Assembly (NCBI GenBank): GCA_033549065.1
Contig: JAWSUE010000016.1
Coordinates: forward strand, 1 to 45,046
DNA from: Bacillota bacterium
Lineage (GTDB): Bacteria; Bacillota; Dethiobacteria; DTU022
Reading direction: 5' to 3'
DNA length: 45,046 bases
The translations under genes and the position numbers were made by a program. The notes beneath the pieces were generated by a model. It did no database searches and had not been told where the DNA came from. It saw only the letters and a program-made list of their open reading frames with translations. Positions 26,599 to 35,077 of this stretch are shown one piece after another (the first letter of the stretch is position 1; each line of letters starts with the position of its first letter).

Positions 26599-27816
26599 AT
26601 GAACAGGGAAGGTTTAATCACGCTGAGCAATCACTGCATGAACACTTTATGCAGGCGTATTCCCAGCCGTTCGGTTGGCAGCCCGGGAAACAGGCAGGCA
26701 ACAGGGTTTTTCCTGGAAGAAGTATCTTCCCGCGGTTTTGAAACTGAAGCGGCAACCTTTAATGTATTAGACTGGCATGATGGTGGAGCCAGCCTGAAAA
26801 TCGGAAGTGAACATTATGAAGTTTTGGTCAGCCCTTATTCACTGGGGTGTTCCGTATCGGCCAACCTGGCAGCAGCGGGCAATCTCACCGAATTGGAAAA
26901 CACAGATCTTCAGGGTAAAATTATCCTGCTGCATGGAGAAATTGCTCGCGAGCAATTGATGCCCAAAAACTTCGTATTTTATAACCCCGAAGAGCATAAG
27001 AAAATCGTTTCAGCCCTTGAAAGGAGCGGTGTTCTTGCTATTATCTGCGCGACCGGTAGAAACGCTGCCCTTGCCGGTGGGGTCTATCCTTTTCCCCTGA
27101 TCGAGGATGGCGATTTTAATATTCCTTCTGTTTATATGACAGAAGAGGAAGGTAAAAAAATCCTGTCTCACCTTGGTGAGAAAGTGTACATCGAGTCTTA
27201 CTCCGAAAGAATTCCAGGAATTGCCAGCAACATTATCGCTCGCAAAGGCAGCGGTTTTTCTGAGCGAATGGTGATAACTGCACACATCGATGCAAAGAAA
27301 GGCACTCCAGGTGCTCTCGATAATGCTACCGGTGTAACTATTTTGCTCCTGCTGGCGGAGCTGCTGAGAGATTATAGCGGCAACAAGCTGGTTGAACTTG
27401 TAGCTCTAAATGGCGAAGACTATTATTCAGCGCCCGGCCAGATGAATTATATCAAGGCTAACCAGAATTTATTCGACACGATATTACTGAATATCAATAT
27501 TGATGGTGCCGGATACCTGGATGGAGACTCGGCATTTTCCTTTTTTACTCTTCCGGATGAAATTTTACAGGCAGCTAGAACAGTTTTCAGTCGGTATTCC
27601 GGTTTATGCGAAGGCCCGGAGTGGTACCAGGGAGATCACAGCATATTTATTCAGCAGGGAAGACCGGCGATTGCCTTCACATCGAGGTGGTTTCTTGACA
27701 ATATGGAAAGCCAGACGATCACGCATACCCCGGAAGATAATCTAAGTATAGTAGATTCCGGAAAACTGGCCGAAATTGCCGAGGCAATCCGGCAACTGAT
27801 AGATGATTTGAATTAG
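26599..27816 (+). CDS. M28-family zinc aminopeptidase-like protein
   Basis: A 405-aa peptidase of the M28 group. The metal-binding block TAHIDAKKGTPGALDNATG starts near residue 227, NGEDYYSAPGQMNY carries the acidic pair in an ED rather than EE form, NINIDGAG supplies the next ligand, and THTPEDNLSIVD the last His. A PA-like insert spans about 90-195. No signal peptide is seen, so it is probably cytoplasmic. GGAGG precedes ATG 26599. Copy C of the 45-nt repeat stands eight bases after its stop and may act as its terminator. Confidence 0.85.
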   Translation: MNREGLITLSNHCMNTLCRRIPSRSVGSPGNRQATGFFLEEVSSRGFETEAATFNVLDWHDGGASLKIGSEHYEVLVSPYSLGCSVSANLAAAGNLTELENTDLQGKIILLHGEIAREQLMPKNFVFYNPEEHKKIVSALERSGVLAIICATGRNAALAGGVYPFPLIEDGDFNIPSVYMTEEEGKKILSHLGEKVYIESYSERIPGIASNIIARKGSGFSERMVITAHIDAKKGTPGALDNATGVTILLLLAELLRDYSGNKLVELVALNGEDYYSAPGQMNYIKANQNLFDTILLNINIDGAGYLDGDSAFSFFTLPDEILQAARTVFSRYSGLCEGPEWYQGDHSIFIQQGRPAIAFTSRWFLDNMESQTITHTPEDNLSIVDSGKLAEIAEAIRQLIDDLN

Positions 27817-27824
27817 TTCAGTCA

Positions 27825-27869
27825 AATAAGTGTACGAAAAGTGGACAGGCTTTAAAGCGTACACTTATT
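27825..27869. repeat. 45-nt palindromic repeat, copy C (solitary)
   Basis: Identical over 45 nt to copy B, in the same orientation, and not adjacent to a transposase. It is followed by GTATTTTTTT, so its 12-bp hairpin plus the T-run could work as a terminator for the M28 gene. Confidence 0.95.
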
Positions 27870-27886
27870 GTATTTTTTTCCGGATG

Positions 27887-27913
27887 TTGATTTGAATTAA
27901 AATGTGCTATTAT
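27887..27913 (+). promoter_or_regulatory. Promoter of the secreted hypothetical gene
   Basis: An extended -10, TG-C-TATTAT (27905-27913), has TTGATT (27887-27892) 15 bases before its hexamer. It lies 45 bases before TTG 27958 and just after repeat C. Confidence 0.45.
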
Positions 27914-27957
27914 TTCACCAGGTGGGTTCATTTTTTATTTTAAGGAGGCAGTCGGAA

Positions 27958-28452
27958 TTGCGTATCGGGAAATGTAATCTATTTATCATCATATCTCTGC
28001 TTATAGTCCTGTTAGTCATGGTCACAGTCCCTGTTTTTGCCCAGGAGGAAGAAACGGAAGAGCCGTCTTCAACTCACGAACTGCTGGTGCCCTATGCCTA
28101 CATGTTTAATGAAAATATCGATCAGATCCCCGGGGTAGTAAAAAGCATGTTCGATGGTGAAAGGATCAACCTTTATGTTGATATGGGAGACGGCACTGAA
28201 GAAATAATCGGGATAACCACCTTATCAAAATCCTGTCTGATTGAAAAGTTCTTGCCCAACGAACTCGAAGATCCAACTCTTCTGGTCTATATCGACCGGG
28301 CAACAATTGACAGCTATATAAACAATCCCTCAAAAGATGAAATTGTCCAGGGGGTCCTTAATCTTCGAATTGAAGGGGTCGGAATCGGCAACCAGATCAA
28401 GGTGTTTTTCATGGGGCTGGCCCAGAAAATCATGAGTTTGTTTGGTGATTAA
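27958..28452 (+). CDS. Secreted protein of unknown function
   Basis: A 164-residue protein with a clear signal peptide (hydrophobic 8-24, then VFAQEEE). TTG 27958 is preferred: AAGGAGG lies about ten bases upstream and the frame upstream of it is not protein-like. The mature part is acidic and contains DMGDGTEEIIGITTLSKSCL and LRIEGVGIGNQIKVFFMGLAQKIM, with one cysteine. I do not recognise a family. The C-terminal hydrophobic stretch may be amphipathic. It is a single-gene unit with its own promoter and terminator. Confidence 0.7.
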   Translation: MRIGKCNLFIIISLLIVLLVMVTVPVFAQEEETEEPSSTHELLVPYAYMFNENIDQIPGVVKSMFDGERINLYVDMGDGTEEIIGITTLSKSCLIEKFLPNELEDPTLLVYIDRATIDSYINNPSKDEIVQGVLNLRIEGVGIGNQIKVFFMGLAQKIMSLFGD

Positions 28453-28477
28453 ACCAAAGATTAGAGTTTGTCAGAAT

Positions 28478-28510
28478 AAAATCATCCCTCGCGGATGGTT
28501 TTATTTTTTT
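28478..28510 (+). terminator. Rho-independent terminator
   Basis: A 10-bp stem (AAAATCATCC with GGATGGTTTT, one G-U pair) and a five-base loop are followed by TATTTTTTT. It ends the secreted hypothetical gene. The same bases encode the last residues of the small minus-strand ORF at 28482-28622. Confidence 0.85.
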
Positions 28511-28622
28511 GCAGCCAGATCTCGTAAGGCGGAAAGGCAATCACGAAAGCAAGCCCTCCGGCAACCGAAAGTATGATGCCCAGCAGAACACGAACTGCAG
28601 TTGATTTCTCGACGATTATCAT
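28482..28622 (-). CDS. Possible 46-aa single-helix membrane protein
   Basis: A short minus-strand frame starts at ATG 28622-28620 with AGGTGA ten bases upstream and ends at TGA 28484-28482. It encodes a basic/polar start (MIIVEKSTAVR), one hydrophobic helix (about residues 10-30, VLLGIILSVAGGLAFVIAF), then PPYEIWLQKNKTIREG. The pattern of binding site, start and one membrane helix is more than chance would usually give, but no family is recognised. It converges on the secreted-protein gene and its 3' end lies in that gene's terminator. Confidence 0.5.
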   Translation of the reverse strand: MIIVEKSTAVRVLLGIILSVAGGLAFVIAFPPYEIWLQKNKTIREG

Positions 28623-28807
28623 AAGATACTCATCACCTACTTTACAGATCCAAAATCAATCCTCTATAGACTTATCACAGGTAATAGCTTGCGGTCAAGG
28701 AAATACTCAAAAAACTGTCCTGAGTTTACCAATAAAGGCAGGCATTAACTGAAATTCACCGAATCTTTCAGATAATCAATTGGATTTATCGAGGAGGCAG
28801 ACTGAAG

Positions 28808-29725
28808 ATGCATCATTACCATCACCTTGGTGATAAATTGAGCAGGCATCCCGTCGGAGCGCCAAAAACAGAAGAATTTATTGAAATCCTAAAAATACTT
28901 TTCAAACCGGATGAAATAGAGGTTGCAACTCACCTGGAGTTTATACCCCGGACAGCCTCCGATATCGCCAGTGAAGCAGGGCTCTCTTTCGGAGAAGTTT
29001 CTGTAAAGCTCGAATCATTGGCCAACAGGGGAGCGGTTCTGGCGAAAAGAAAAAATGGGGACACTTACTATTCTCTTTTACCCAACTATCCGGGCCTTTT
29101 TGAATATCCGCTCATGAAGGGGTTAAATCCGCAGGAAGAAAAGCGCCTGGCCGAACTGTGGCATGCTTATTATATGCAGGATATGGCTGCAGAACTGGCT
29201 TCAGCCCGACCGCCCTGGATCAGGGTTTTCCCTGCCGAAGAGGCACTTCCGGCAGACGAAGAGATCGAAATTATTCCCTATGAAAAAGCTTCCGAACTTT
29301 TAAAGAAAACAGAAGACATTGCCCTGGCCCGCTGCCCCTGCCGGGTTATCGGCAAGAATTGTGATAAACCTCTTGATGTCTGTCTCTCCTTTGACGGTGC
29401 TGCCCGGTTTCTGGCTGAAAGAGGTATGGCCCGTTTTATTTCCAGGGAGGAAGCCCTGCAAGTGCTCAGAGAATCTGAAGAGGCAGGGCTTGTCCATACC
29501 GGCAGCAATATAACTGAGCGGCTTTATTTCATGTGCAACTGCTGTTCCTGTTGTTGTCATATGCTGATGCTGCTTACCAAACATGGATTCAAAGAGGGCA
29601 TAGCTCGCTCTGCCTACCGGGCGGAACTGGACCAGGCTGCATGCACCGGCTGCGCTATCTGTGTCGAAGAGCGCTGTCCGGTCGGCGCCCTGACAATGGA
29701 TGCGGACCGGGCAGGTTCATTTTGA
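28808..29725 (+). CDS. Winged-helix/4Fe-4S ferredoxin-domain protein
   Basis: A 305-aa protein. Residues 30-95 resemble a winged-helix module (TASDIASEAGLSFGEVSVKLES). A cysteine-rich central domain follows, with ARCPCRVIGKNC, DVCLSF and the dense MCNCCSCCCHML. A ferredoxin-like motif, CTGCAICVEERCPVGAL, ends the protein. Related proteins I recall have two C-terminal 4Fe-4S motifs; here only one is present and the frame stops soon after it, so it may be shortened. The role is probably electron transfer or redox sensing. GAGGAGG precedes ATG 28808. It is alone in its strand segment, 320 bases from the radical SAM gene. Confidence 0.78.
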   Translation: MHHYHHLGDKLSRHPVGAPKTEEFIEILKILFKPDEIEVATHLEFIPRTASDIASEAGLSFGEVSVKLESLANRGAVLAKRKNGDTYYSLLPNYPGLFEYPLMKGLNPQEEKRLAELWHAYYMQDMAAELASARPPWIRVFPAEEALPADEEIEIIPYEKASELLKKTEDIALARCPCRVIGKNCDKPLDVCLSFDGAARFLAERGMARFISREEALQVLRESEEAGLVHTGSNITERLYFMCNCCSCCCHMLMLLTKHGFKEGIARSAYRAELDQAACTGCAICVEERCPVGALTMDADRAGSF

Positions 29726-29844
29726 CATGGAACAGATTGGTAAACCGAGCCGTTGGAACATTCTTCGGGCTCTGGGGGTATTGAACCATTTCAAAATTTG
29801 ATAGCAGCTATCTTTGCGCTCCTAATATTTTTCAGCGTTGGTTA

Positions 29845-29856
29845 ACCTGATCAGGT
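29845..29856. promoter_or_regulatory. 12-base palindrome, possible operator
   Basis: ACCTGATCAGGT is a perfect inverted repeat in the spacer, about 130 bases before the mapped promoter elements of the radical SAM gene. It could be a regulator site; nothing else supports it. Confidence 0.2.
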
Positions 29857-29988
29857 CTACTCCTTCATGTAAAGCCAGTTATATATATCATAATTCTTGA
29901 AAAACCAAAAATAATTTCTGATTACATTTAATTTTTAAACCGGGCAGGAAAACCTTCATCGTTCAGGTATTTTAACAATAGAAAGTGA

Positions 29989-30016
29989 TTACAAAAACAT
30001 CATTTCTATGTATATT
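29989..30016 (+). promoter_or_regulatory. Promoter of the radical SAM-UROD operon
   Basis: TTACAA (29989-29994), a 16-base spacer and TATATT (30011-30016) lie 30 bases before TTG 30046. Confidence 0.4.
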
Positions 30017-30045
30017 CTATTTAAATCGTTGGAGCTGAATTAAAG

Positions 30046-31278
30046 TTGATCTATAAGATCGAAAACATACCCCGGTTAAAAAACCTGCAGGTTGAAGTTG
30101 AACCAAAAGGTACTGGCTTGAAGACCAGGGTAAGCGGGGCCGGATCGCCCTGGCTTCACCTGTTGATCAAAAGATATTTTGGATCGCATAATTCTCTTGG
30201 CCTGATCGGGACTAAAGCCGGAGGCAACGTTTACACCTTGTATTTTCCTCCTGTTCCAAGCAGGGCACACGCCCGCCTGTTTGAATCCTTCATCTCAACC
30301 CGGGTATTTAAAAGGCCGCGGCCCATGGCGGCCACGATCGGTATAACAGGTCTCTGCCAGTACTGCTGTGAGCACTGCAGCGCTGCCGGCAGGAGCACCG
30401 ATCAACCGGTGATGACTTTCCAGGAGATTAAACGGGTAGTTGATCAGTGTATCGAACTGGGGGTTAGTAATATTACATTTACGGGCGGAGAGCCCTTATT
30501 ACGTGATGACCTTGCCGATCTTGTAGCATATGTACCGCAGGAACTATGTGTTACGCAGGTTTTTACCAACGCTGCAGAGCTAAATTCAAAAAAAATAGAT
30601 GAGTTAAAAAAGGCCGGTTTATTCGGCTTGCAGGTGAGCCTTGACTCACCGGATCCTTTTGAACATGACCTCCTGCGCGGTGCGACAGGAGCATTTACTG
30701 CCGTGGAACAAGGTGTTATGGAAGCCTCCCGGGCCGGACTTTTTGTCGGTATATCAACATATGCCACACGTGATCGGATGAATGATCATTTCGTGCCCCG
30801 CATGGCAGATCTTGCTACCGAGTGGGGGGCACACGAGTTAACCATCCTTGACGCTATCGAAACCGGCAATTTAAAGGGCAAAAATTATCTATGTCTGGAC
30901 CGGACATCAAGGCGCCGGCTGATTTCCGACATGACCCGGATCAACCGTCAGCACAATAAAGCCAAGGTTGTTACCCAGAGCTGGACCAACAGTGGCCGCG
31001 GTTTTTCACGTCTTATTGGCTGCCTGGCTGCCGGTTTCCAGCTGCATATTACTGCCCGTGGCGAGTTTACCCCCTGCGATTTTACGCCTCTCTCCTTTGG
31101 GAATATCCGTGAATCTACGGTCGGAGAACTCTGGCAGAAACTAACCTCTCATCCTGAGTATAATAAACAGAAGCTGCGCTGCAGGATGCAAGATAAAACA
31201 TTCAGGCAAAAATATATTGACACAATTCCTGAAGGCGCGAAACTGCCCTACCGGATTACGAATGATAAAGAGGGATAG
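30046..31278 (+). CDS. Radical SAM protein with SPASM-like tail
   Basis: A 410-aa radical S-adenosylmethionine enzyme. The cluster motif is Cys104-x3-Cys108-x2-Cys111, with an extra Cys107 inside it. TFTGGEPLL supplies the SAM-binding GGEP motif, and QVSLDSPDP and the later strands of the barrel follow. The C-terminal part has GCLAAG, FTPCDFTPLSFGNI and LRCRMQ, like a short SPASM/twitch auxiliary-cluster region. The first 95 residues are unlike a radical SAM core and I do not recognise them. TTG 30046 has GGAGCT upstream. It lies three bases before a UROD-family gene, so they likely act together; the substrate is unknown and no peptide precursor gene is visible. Confidence 0.88.
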   Translation: MIYKIENIPRLKNLQVEVEPKGTGLKTRVSGAGSPWLHLLIKRYFGSHNSLGLIGTKAGGNVYTLYFPPVPSRAHARLFESFISTRVFKRPRPMAATIGITGLCQYCCEHCSAAGRSTDQPVMTFQEIKRVVDQCIELGVSNITFTGGEPLLRDDLADLVAYVPQELCVTQVFTNAAELNSKKIDELKKAGLFGLQVSLDSPDPFEHDLLRGATGAFTAVEQGVMEASRAGLFVGISTYATRDRMNDHFVPRMADLATEWGAHELTILDAIETGNLKGKNYLCLDRTSRRRLISDMTRINRQHNKAKVVTQSWTNSGRGFSRLIGCLAAGFQLHITARGEFTPCDFTPLSFGNIRESTVGELWQKLTSHPEYNKQKLRCRMQDKTFRQKYIDTIPEGAKLPYRITNDKEG

Positions 31279-31281
31279 CTT

Positions 31282-32541
31282 ATGGATATAGAAATGACCC
31301 GTCGTGAGAGAGTAATTACCACCCTTGAACACAGGGAGCCCGATCGGGTTCCCATCGACTTTGCCTCAACCCATAACAGCGGGATCAATGTGCTGGCGTA
31401 CAACCGTTTTAAAGCGTATGCCGGTATCGACACGGTTACCTACATGCGTGATCCCATACCAATGCTGGCATCTCCCGATCTGGAAGAAGGGCTGGAGGTT
31501 ATCAGGATGGTTGGTGGTGACCTGCTGCCTCTAACCCGCTATTATAATTTTGGTGTTCCTGCTTCAGAATGGAAGGAATGGATTTTGAAAGATGGGTCAA
31601 AAGCACTTGTTCCAGGTGGCTTCCGACCGGAAATCAAAGCTGACGGTTCGCAGGAAATGCTCCTGTTGGGCGGCTTAGCCAGGCTCTCCATGCCGGCACA
31701 GGGTCATCATTTCAACCTGATCAGCAGACCCCTTGGATTTGTTGAAAATCTATCCCAACTTGAAGATATCCTTCCCCTGCTGCGTCAGAGCGGCGCTTTT
31801 TCGATCAGTGATGAAGAACTTGACATTCTGGAACCACATGCCAGAAAGCTCTTTAATGAAACTGATTACGCTATTACAGCCACAGGAGGCCCACTGTTCT
31901 TTTCACTTTACCAGATCGGTCAGGAACTCTTCGGTTATGAAAAGTTCTTTATCTTTATGGTCTCCGAACCCGACATCATACACTGCTGGTTGGAGTTTTT
32001 AACTGAAACTTGTATTGAACGCCTTGAAAAATATCTTAAGCGCCTCGGCCCTTATTTGACCGTAATAATGATGGGTGATGATTACGGTTTTCAAAACAGC
32101 CCGCAGATGTCGACCAAGATGTTCCGGCAGCTTTTCAAGCCGTACCTGCTCAGGATTTGCCGTGCTGTCAAAGAGTTTGCTCCCGGTATCAAGATCCTGC
32201 TCCATTCCTGTGGCAGTATTTTACCATTCATTCCCGACTTCATCGAAGCAGGAATTGATGCTTTGAACCCGGTCCAGGTGACAGCAGCAGGAATGGATCC
32301 CCTCTGGCTCAAGAATGAATTCGGGAAAGAAATCGCTTTCTGGGGAGGCGGAGTACGGACCCAGACAACCCTGATCAAAGGCTCACCGGCCGATGTGGCC
32401 GGTGAAGTTAAAGAGCTGATTGATATATTTAAGCCCGGTGGCGGCTATATATTCTGCCCGATTCACGACATTCAGGAAGAAGTTCCTCCGGAAAAGATCA
32501 TGGCTATCTTCAATGCCGCCCGGGAATTTGGAGCTTATTAA
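31282..32541 (+). CDS. UROD-family (corrinoid methyltransferase-like) protein
   Basis: A 419-aa uroporphyrinogen decarboxylase-superfamily protein. It opens with MTRRERVITTLEHREPDRVPIDF, the usual family start. The zinc-type site HSCG has His308 and Cys310, and the end has YIFCPIHDIQEEVPPEKI. These features fit the MtaA/O-demethylase-like methyltransferase branch rather than the haem-pathway HemE. It follows the radical SAM gene by three bases. No corrinoid protein or activator gene is adjacent, so its methyl carrier must be encoded elsewhere or the reaction is different. Confidence 0.85.
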   Translation: MDIEMTRRERVITTLEHREPDRVPIDFASTHNSGINVLAYNRFKAYAGIDTVTYMRDPIPMLASPDLEEGLEVIRMVGGDLLPLTRYYNFGVPASEWKEWILKDGSKALVPGGFRPEIKADGSQEMLLLGGLARLSMPAQGHHFNLISRPLGFVENLSQLEDILPLLRQSGAFSISDEELDILEPHARKLFNETDYAITATGGPLFFSLYQIGQELFGYEKFFIFMVSEPDIIHCWLEFLTETCIERLEKYLKRLGPYLTVIMMGDDYGFQNSPQMSTKMFRQLFKPYLLRICRAVKEFAPGIKILLHSCGSILPFIPDFIEAGIDALNPVQVTAAGMDPLWLKNEFGKEIAFWGGGVRTQTTLIKGSPADVAGEVKELIDIFKPGGGYIFCPIHDIQEEVPPEKIMAIFNAAREFGAY

Positions 32542-32608
32542 ACTCTACTCACCAGGCAGTTTGTCTAACTGCTGCGCCTTTGTTATCTCAGCTCCGGATG
32601 CCATACGT

Positions 32609-34816
32609 TTATCCGATTTTATTTAACTGGTTTTCCAACTTACCTTTCTTCAGTAGTGAAAGGAAAATGTCAACCAGTGCCGGATCAAAGTGCTTGCCTG
32701 AACTCTTTTTCAGTTCTTCAACCACCTGATCGGGATGGAGGGCTTTTTTGTACGGGCGACCGTAAGTCATCACTTCGTAAGCATCGGCAATAGCTGCTAT
32801 CCGGGCCAGTAAGGGTATATCTTTTTCCTTCAGACCGTGCGGGTAGCCTGAGCCGTCCCATTTCTCGTGGTGTGCGAGAATATCTTCTGCTACATGGGAA
32901 AACTCTTCAGTAGCGCGGGCAATCCTGAAACCGATTTCAGGATGCTTCTTTATGGCATCCCATTCTTCGGTATCCAGGTAGCCTTCTTTTGTTAATATTT
33001 CCTCTGCAATATTAATCTTTCCGATATCATGCAGGGTTATTAACAGATTTAAGCGGCTCAGTTCGGTATCGGGCAAATTTAGCTGTTCGCCTATACGATT
33101 TGCAATATTTTTCATTCTCCTGGTATGGGCCTCGGTTTCATAACTTTTGGCTTCCAGCGCATGGAGCAGGGCCTTCAGAACTGTATGCTTGGTACTACGG
33201 CTTTCAACCATCTTATGTTTGTACATGTTATCTTCAGCTTCCCGCAGAACCGATTTCAAAGTTCTATCTGCCGATTCCTTGCAGCCCACACCCAATGATA
33301 TCGAGACAGGGATTTCTCTGATTCTGACCCTTCTGTTTTTCCTGATGATCCTGTTACAGATATTATGTGCTTCTTCTTCAGTAGTTGCCGGAAGTAGTAT
33401 TACAAATTCATCGCCGCCGAAGCGAGAAATAATATCTTCATGGCGGCACGAATCGCGGAAAATATCAGCAGCGGTGATCAGTATCTCATCACCGGCAGTG
33501 TGACCGTATGTGTCGTTTATCAACTTGAGGCCATTAAGATCGGCCATGATAATACTGATTGGGAGCTGTCGTGGAGTGTCAAGCTTGGTCATGCTGTCTT
33601 CCAGGTAATTCCGGCTGTAGAGACCGGTCAAACGGTCGTGAAGGCTGAGAAACCGCACCTGTTCCTCCACCATTTTTCGCTCGGTAATATCCTGAATTAC
33701 CCCAATGGACTTGATGATCTCTCCTGCTTTATTTCTTTCATGAATACATTTTTCATGCACATGACGTATTTCTCCGTTATCTCTTCGTATGATTCTGTGT
33801 TCCACCTTGTATTCATTGCCTAGCTCTTTAACCGAATCAGTATAAGCCGTATCGACCAGTACCCGGTCATCCGGGTGGACCAGTTCAAGAAATGATTCGT
33901 AGGTGGCGACGAAATTATGTGGGTTTAACCCCAGGATGCGGTATACCTCTGCCGACCAGGTTAAATAGTTCGTTTCAAGGTCCAATACCCAACTTCCTAC
34001 ATGGGCAATTTCCTGTGATTTTTCGAGTATTGCTTCGTTTTCCTGCAGAGCAAGTTCCGCTTTCTTCCGTTCAGTAATATCTATGATGAAGCCCCTGAGT
34101 TTTACTGCCTTACCATCATCAAGTTCAACTTTTACATCATCTCTCAACCAGGACACGCTGCCATCTTTTTTGATGAACCGGTATTCAAATACATAATCCC
34201 TGCCGTGCTTAATACAGAATTCGAAATGCTCGGAGGCCCAGTTTCTGTCATCAGGATGAATATGTTCGGTCCAGAATTGATTTCTACACCATTCATCCGG
34301 CTTATATCCAAGAATTTTTGTAACCTGGGGAGCGACATATATCCAGCTATTCGCAGCAATGTCATATTCCCAGAAGATGGCTCCGGCTGATTCTGCCAGG
34401 GTTCTATATTTTTCTTCACTTTCTTTAATCGATATTTCTAGCTTCTTTGCACTGGAAATATCCCGAAAGAGGGTGATAAAAAATCCGGGAGCATCACTGT
34501 AAGCGGTGACTTCAAACCATCTGCCCCGGGGCTGTGAATACTGCTCAAAGCGGACTGCCGTTCCATTCAGGGTAACCCTGTTGTAGGTGCCGATCCAGTC
34601 AAAATAAGACTTTTCGATGCCGGGCAGCACGTCGGTGACCTTTTTGCCGATCACCTTTTCTTTGGGCAGTCCGGTGAGCTCAGTAAAAGCATCATTGATT
34701 TCCAGAAAAGTATAGTCAACCGGATTTCCCTCCGGATCAGTTTCAATACGGTGATAGGCAAACCCGTCCGGCATATTTTCTACAAGTAATCGGTACTTAT
34801 CATGGATTGAATCCAT
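32609..34816 (-). CDS. PAS(x3)-GGDEF-HD-GYP c-di-GMP protein
   Basis: A 735-aa soluble protein. Three PAS domains (about 1-125, 125-255, 255-385) precede GGDEF (about 385-545) and HD-GYP (about 550-730). GGDEF is at 467-471 with an RHED inhibitory site five residues earlier. LHDIGKIN and GSGYPHGL mark an intact phosphodiesterase. The first PAS (MPDGFAYHRIETDPEGNPVDY) closely resembles that of the protein at 36034, so the two are paralogues. AGGAGGAG precedes the ATG. It converges on the UROD gene at its 3' end. Ligands unknown; the PAS domains show no cysteine cluster. Confidence 0.93.
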   Translation of the reverse strand: MDSIHDKYRLLVENMPDGFAYHRIETDPEGNPVDYTFLEINDAFTELTGLPKEKVIGKKVTDVLPGIEKSYFDWIGTYNRVTLNGTAVRFEQYSQPRGRWFEVTAYSDAPGFFITLFRDISSAKKLEISIKESEEKYRTLAESAGAIFWEYDIAANSWIYVAPQVTKILGYKPDEWCRNQFWTEHIHPDDRNWASEHFEFCIKHGRDYVFEYRFIKKDGSVSWLRDDVKVELDDGKAVKLRGFIIDITERKKAELALQENEAILEKSQEIAHVGSWVLDLETNYLTWSAEVYRILGLNPHNFVATYESFLELVHPDDRVLVDTAYTDSVKELGNEYKVEHRIIRRDNGEIRHVHEKCIHERNKAGEIIKSIGVIQDITERKMVEEQVRFLSLHDRLTGLYSRNYLEDSMTKLDTPRQLPISIIMADLNGLKLINDTYGHTAGDEILITAADIFRDSCRHEDIISRFGGDEFVILLPATTEEEAHNICNRIIRKNRRVRIREIPVSISLGVGCKESADRTLKSVLREAEDNMYKHKMVESRSTKHTVLKALLHALEAKSYETEAHTRRMKNIANRIGEQLNLPDTELSRLNLLITLHDIGKINIAEEILTKEGYLDTEEWDAIKKHPEIGFRIARATEEFSHVAEDILAHHEKWDGSGYPHGLKEKDIPLLARIAAIADAYEVMTYGRPYKKALHPDQVVEELKKSSGKHFDPALVDIFLSLLKKGKLENQLNKIG

Positions 34817-34865
34817 TGAACTCCTCCTATTATTTATGCAATTTCGACAAAATTAATGCAAATCC

Positions 34866-34877
34866 TGCACATGTGCA
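34866..34877. promoter_or_regulatory. 12-base palindrome upstream of c-di-GMP gene
   Basis: TGCACATGTGCA is a perfect inverted repeat 50 bases upstream of the start of the minus-strand gene at 34816 and inside the divergent spacer. It is a possible operator. A loose -35/-10 pair on the minus strand overlaps it. Confidence 0.25.
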
Positions 34878-34987
34878 AACCACCACTTATTTTATGCGAT
34901 GTTCATCTGATATTACCGGGAAGCGCTTGTGAAATATATAACCATATTGCAACCAATCTTGTGAAATAATTACTTTTTATATACATC

Positions 34988-35016
34988 TTGACAAACTCAG
35001 GGCTATGATGCATAAT
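34988..35016 (+). promoter_or_regulatory. Near-consensus promoter of the Cys-rich protein
   Basis: A perfect TTGACA (34988-34993), a 17-base spacer and CATAAT (35011-35016) are 61 bases before ATG 35078. Together with the terminator at 35448 it makes a single-gene unit likely to be well expressed. Confidence 0.75.
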
Positions 35017-35077
35017 AATAAGTAACAGAATATTCTGTATTTGTGATAAAAAGAACAAGCACAGGGAGGTGCAAATA

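Larger units (their letters stand above)
29726..30045 (+). other. 320-base gene-free region
   Basis: A/T-rich spacer between the ferredoxin gene and the radical SAM gene. Seen in it: a 24-codon out-of-frame ORF (29727-29801), a weak hairpin (GATAG/CTATC) at about 29801, a perfect 12-base palindrome at 29845-29856, and a promoter at 29989-30016. I see no RNA gene or riboswitch fold. Confidence 0.6.

Noticed and set aside
23740-27869. Three identical repeats as a CRISPR array
   Set aside because: The copies are about 1 kb and 3 kb apart, one is inverted, they are palindromic, and no cas gene is present.
32556-32572. Hairpin after the UROD gene at 31282
   Set aside because: GCAGTT/AACTGC forms a six-bp stem but there is no T-run, so a terminator is not supported.
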